64,000 nucleotides of DNA from Paucidesulfovibrio sp036541255. GTDB taxonomy: Bacteria > Desulfobacterota > Desulfovibrionia > Desulfovibrionales > Desulfovibrionaceae. The stretch is taken from the NCBI GenBank assembly GCA_036541255.1, contig JAZHDD010000023.1:186001-250000 (forward strand), in the 5' to 3' direction. The number at the start of each line of letters is the position of its first letter. The first letter of the stretch is position 1. The notes below the pieces were generated by a model that did not search any database, had not been told where the DNA came from, and saw only the letters and a program-made list of their open reading frames with translations. The translations under genes were made by a program, and so were the position numbers. This document shows, piece after piece, positions 60,870 through 64,000 of this stretch.

Positions 60870-62222
60870 ATGAGCATCGAAGTCACCATACCCATCATTC
60901 CCCGGCAACTCGGCGTCACAGAACTCGGCCCGCGCGAGGGCGAACTCATCCGCAAGGCCCTGTGCAACGGCGATCACCGTCTTGTGGAAATCATCGGCGC
61001 GCTGATCAACATCCACAAAAAAGACTACAACGACACCCGCGCCGTGCGCGAAAAGTTCCGCAACATGCGGGTCCAGGTGGAGCGGCGCAACGGCAAATGG
61101 CTCCTGGTCTGCACGGACGTGCCCATGGACTGCCTCTATGACGGCAAGCGCGTCATCGAACAATCCGTGGAGCAGGTCTCGGCGGCCCTGCGCGACATGG
61201 TTTTCCCCCCGACCATGAACATGGCCGCGGACACGCCGACTCCGGCCGAACGCTCGGCCTACGTCAAGAAATTCGTGGAGCACGCGGGCCTGCTGTACCG
61301 CGGCGAGCGGGGGCTGGTGGTCTTCACCTGGGGCGGCCACCGCATCTCGCGCGAGGAGTACGACTTCGCCAAGGTGCTGGCCTATTGGCTGGGACTGTTT
61401 TTGCCGGACATGGAAAACATCACGGGCTGCGGCGACGGCATCATGAAAGCCCCGTTCAAGGGCTGCCAGGTGGCCTATGGCAAACAGCGCACCTTCAAGC
61501 GCTTTGGCCTGCGCGACTACATCGGCTTCACCGAGCAGGGCATCCTGGCCGCGGAAGCGCCCAACGAGCTGGTCAACCGCCTGGTGGTCTTCCCCACCAT
61601 CGAACAGCGCATGGAAGCCTTTATCCGCGCCTCGCACCGGGGCCGCGCCCATCCGGGCGGACCCGGCACCATCGAGGAAATCATGACCATGCTGGCCGTG
61701 CTCTCCACGCCGGAGAATTCGGAAATTCCCTTTGCCTTCGAATTGGTGGAACAGTCCGGCGGCACCTATTTCAAGGAGCTGGACGAGTATCTGCATACCT
61801 GCTTCCACGACGCCCTGGACGACCTCTACGAGGTCCACTGCTGCCAGCCCCAGACCTATGCCCGACACGTGGCCGAAACCACGCGCAAGCTGCCCATGCG
61901 TTATCTCTGGAACGACGACTTCTATTTCGAGGAACGCCTCCAGACACCGTTCGAGGTCAGCTTCGATTCCATGGAAGGGCTGGACCTTTCGCGCAACCAG
62001 GAGCCCTTTTCCCTGCTCATCAATCTGCGCAGGTTCTTCTCCTCGGTAGTGCACTTGAGCGTGAAGGACCCGGACATGCTCGACGAATGGGGCGACGAAC
62101 GCCCGCTCATCCGGGGAGACAGGGACATCCTCCGGGCCACGGACGAAATGGTCCGCAAGCTGGAACGGCAGGGCCGCATCCATCCGGAAAAGAAATACGC
62201 CACCCCGTACAGAGTGGCGTAG
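60870..62222 (+). CDS. ppnN: PpnN-like nucleotide 5'-monophosphate nucleosidase
   Basis: This 450-residue protein matches the E. coli PpnN (YgdH) layout: an N-terminal domain, then the LOG-family nucleotide-binding core with the phosphate motif HPGGPGTIEEIMT and the WGGHRISREEYDFAKVLAYW and GCGDGIMKAPFKG blocks. PpnN hydrolyses purine nucleotide monophosphates to base and ribose phosphate and is controlled by ppGpp. The length and the order of motifs agree. Its ribosome binding site is weak. Confidence 0.85.
   Translation: MSIEVTIPIIPRQLGVTELGPREGELIRKALCNGDHRLVEIIGALINIHKKDYNDTRAVREKFRNMRVQVERRNGKWLLVCTDVPMDCLYDGKRVIEQSVEQVSAALRDMVFPPTMNMAADTPTPAERSAYVKKFVEHAGLLYRGERGLVVFTWGGHRISREEYDFAKVLAYWLGLFLPDMENITGCGDGIMKAPFKGCQVAYGKQRTFKRFGLRDYIGFTEQGILAAEAPNELVNRLVVFPTIEQRMEAFIRASHRGRAHPGGPGTIEEIMTMLAVLSTPENSEIPFAFELVEQSGGTYFKELDEYLHTCFHDALDDLYEVHCCQPQTYARHVAETTRKLPMRYLWNDDFYFEERLQTPFEVSFDSMEGLDLSRNQEPFSLLINLRRFFSSVVHLSVKDPDMLDEWGDERPLIRGDRDILRATDEMVRKLERQGRIHPEKKYATPYRVA
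62187..62221 (-). terminator. Hairpin terminator for the leftward DUF115 gene
   Basis: TACGCCAC (62196-62203) and GTGGCGTA (62214-62221) form a perfect 8-bp stem. Read leftward it is followed by TTTCTTTTCC, as expected for a terminator. It lies inside the last codons of the rightward ppnN gene. Confidence 0.55.
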
Positions 62223-62233
62223 GCAGGGAAAAA

Positions 62234-64000
62234 CTAGGCGTCCGGGCCGAGCTGCCCCAGGTCCACGACCTTGTCGTCCGGGGCCAGCTCCCAAAAATGG
62301 GCGTAGCAGCGCATCAACCGCGGCGAGACCAGCAGCAGATGCGCGTCATCCAGCAGTAGCGGCAGGTCGTAGTCGTCGAAACCGCCTTCCCCTCTGTCAT
62401 GTCCCAGACGCACGGGCTGCCGCAGATCCAGGACGCAGCCCGGAATCAGCCGCGCCAGCCGCGACCGTAGCTCTGCTTCCTCCTCGGGAGCACAAAGCAG
62501 AGTCAGGGGCGCCCCCTTGGCGGCCATGACATGCGCAAGCACGAACTTGGCCGCTTCGGCAAAGGCTTGCTTCCAAGCGGCCATGAGTCTGTTTGCGCTC
62601 ACGAGCGGATCGTTGAGTTTGTGATACCAGCATGCTCCGCGCATGTTGCCCAGAATGCGCACCATGGGATCGTTCGGCAGCTTCTTGCGCGCCTCCTGTT
62701 CCAGGGAGCGCAGCGTAAACATGTCCCGGTAGCCGGAAAGGCCCTGCTCCCTGTCCTTGAGAAAGGCGAACAGCCCCATGAGTTCGATATGCTCGCGGGC
62801 ATTCAGCGCCAGATCCATTTTTGCCCGCACTTCGGCCCGGTCCACGGCGGGCAGGCCCAGCACGTCCTCGATGGCGGTCAGGGGAAACACATCTTCCGGC
62901 AACAGGGTGGCCTCGCTCAGGGTATGGAAGGCCGCATTGCCCGAGGACGCTATCTCCGCTGCGGTCTGCCCGGCCTTGACCGCGGAGGCCACAAAACACG
63001 CCGTGGAAAAGACTATTTTCCCGTCCCGTCGGCCAAGCCTGACCTTCATGCCGTCAAGGGTGTGCACGCGCACGTCCTGCGCCGCATCCGGAGCGTCCGT
63101 CGCGGGCTCCTCTCCTGCCGTATAGCAGTTCCCGTCCATGGGCCAGCTCAGGTCGGCCCCGGCCAGATACGTTTGCGGAGCACCCAGGGCCTCGGCCAGC
63201 CCGAGACAGGCAATGAGCGAGCCTTCCACCCCATCGCGCAAGGTATAGGGATTGGGCATGAAGGCGCGGTTGAAGCTGCCCCGGAAAAACACTCCGCGAA
63301 ACAGTTCGGCATAGGGATGGATATGCGCGGAGGACAGCGTCACCAGCCCGGTATTGGGCAATTGCGGCACGCCCGCGTAAAACTGTCGCTGTTCCATGTT
63401 GGTATCATATTGGACTACGAAATCGGGCTCCACGCCGGCATCCAGGCAAGGCTTCAGGCTCCGGGCGATGCAGATCACCAGACAGCGCTGGGCCAGCTCG
63501 GGCAGACGGGGCAGGATTCGGTTCAACGACGGCCCGGCCAGAAGCAGCAACGCGGGCAGGCCCAACCTGGCCGAAGCCAGCTTGTCCACCAGAGGATACC
63601 GCAACAGCCAGGGATAGTTGCGCAACTGGCTTATATTCCGGGACGGGTCCTTGATTCCGCCCATGATCGCCGACAAGGTTTTGGGCACGTCCCGCAGGGG
63701 CCTGCGATTAAAGAACGTAAGATACATCCGGGCCAGGGCGTGCTTCTGGATGCGCAGCACAGCCTGCGCCTGCTTGGCGTCGGTGCGGCTCGGCGTCAGG
63801 AAAAACACCGTGCGTTCCCAGGTTTCCTCGGGCAGCCCCGCGCACAGCTTGGCCGGATGCACAAAGCCGGGCTTGGGAACGGACACCACGTGGTCGCGGG
63901 GAATCGCCGGATCGACCTCCACGCTGCCCAGGGCAAAGACGGTCTCGCCGTTCCACTGGTCCCTGGCAAGCGTGTCATAACGGCTTTCGCCTAACTTCAT
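62234..64000 (-). CDS. DUF115/Maf-like protein, possibly cut by window edge
   Basis: This protein of at least 588 residues has the DUF115 core: LLLLAGPSLNRILPRLPEL, a RSLKPCLDAGVEPDFVVQYD segment and LAGADLSWPMDGNCY. The Maf group of this family transfers nonulosonic acids to flagellin. Its start codon coincides with the last base of the window, so the true start may lie beyond. The partner nonulosonic acid genes are at 33-43 kb in this window. Confidence 0.82.
   Translation of the reverse strand: MKLGESRYDTLARDQWNGETVFALGSVEVDPAIPRDHVVSVPKPGFVHPAKLCAGLPEETWERTVFFLTPSRTDAKQAQAVLRIQKHALARMYLTFFNRRPLRDVPKTLSAIMGGIKDPSRNISQLRNYPWLLRYPLVDKLASARLGLPALLLLAGPSLNRILPRLPELAQRCLVICIARSLKPCLDAGVEPDFVVQYDTNMEQRQFYAGVPQLPNTGLVTLSSAHIHPYAELFRGVFFRGSFNRAFMPNPYTLRDGVEGSLIACLGLAEALGAPQTYLAGADLSWPMDGNCYTAGEEPATDAPDAAQDVRVHTLDGMKVRLGRRDGKIVFSTACFVASAVKAGQTAAEIASSGNAAFHTLSEATLLPEDVFPLTAIEDVLGLPAVDRAEVRAKMDLALNAREHIELMGLFAFLKDREQGLSGYRDMFTLRSLEQEARKKLPNDPMVRILGNMRGACWYHKLNDPLVSANRLMAAWKQAFAEAAKFVLAHVMAAKGAPLTLLCAPEEEAELRSRLARLIPGCVLDLRQPVRLGHDRGEGGFDDYDLPLLLDDAHLLLVSPRLMRCYAHFWELAPDDKVVDLGQLGPDA

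Noticed and set aside
1..64000. CRISPR arrays, tRNA, rRNA, insertion sequences and phage genes
   Set aside because: No direct-repeat arrays, conserved tRNA motifs, transposase-like frames or integrase signatures were seen.

Overview
The window looks like a chromosomal segment of a GC-rich Desulfovibrionales (delta-proteobacterial, Desulfovibrio-like) bacterium. The clues are a complete four-gene carboxyspermidine-type polyamine cluster, orphan family-3 solute-binding proteins, a FecR/OmpA pair, CheX/CheD-rich chemosensory genes, a DUF115 flagellin-glycosylation protein and the general style of the two-component proteins. This assignment comes from family knowledge and was not computed. I see no rRNA, tRNA, CRISPR array, insertion sequence or phage gene.

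Layout. Bases 1-4500 hold two membrane or envelope genes of unknown role, a secreted MsrA-MsrB fusion, an orphan periplasmic binding protein and a small secreted protein. Bases 4600-10220 hold speA, carboxynorspermidine synthase, nspC and speB, enough to go from arginine to putrescine and spermidine through a carboxylated intermediate. Bases 10220-20650 are housekeeping and envelope genes: a candidate interspersed repeat, a patatin lipase, a GNAT-nitrilase fusion, a FecR protein, an OmpA lipoprotein, murI, a LysE exporter, a 3D-domain protein, a soluble HAD protein, a second orphan binding protein and an AMIN-domain amidase.

Bases 20950-44630 are a large surface-glycan region. A short rightward set (GT2, SDR epimerase, DUF4910 aminopeptidase-fold protein) meets a roughly 20 kb leftward gene set. 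The leftward set has two glycosyltransferases, two methyltransferases, two divergent nucleotidyltransferases, a sulfotransferase, a capsule-type glycosyltransferase and a nonulosonic (sialic/legionaminic-like) acid module: a NeuB-type synthase, a CMP-sugar synthetase plus two relatives, an SDR, a DegT aminotransferase, a GNAT, a Gfo/Idh oxidoreductase, an N-acetyl-sugar amidotransferase, asparagine synthase and a hexapeptide acyltransferase. The DUF115/Maf-like protein at the right edge suggests that the sugar may decorate flagellin.

Bases 44770-60660 are a leftward chemosensory and signalling cluster: an atypical sigma54-type regulator, an RsbW-STAS fusion, CheA with two HPt domains, an HBM-type chemoreceptor, a CheD paralogue lacking its catalytic residues, CheR, CheB, a canonical CheD, a CheY-like receiver, two CheX-like proteins, a hybrid histidine kinase and an HD-GYP protein with a degenerate receiver. 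No CheW gene is present. The strongest oddities are in this cluster: several members have lost the residues needed for their textbook activity. A PpnN-like nucleotidase and the DUF115 protein close the window.
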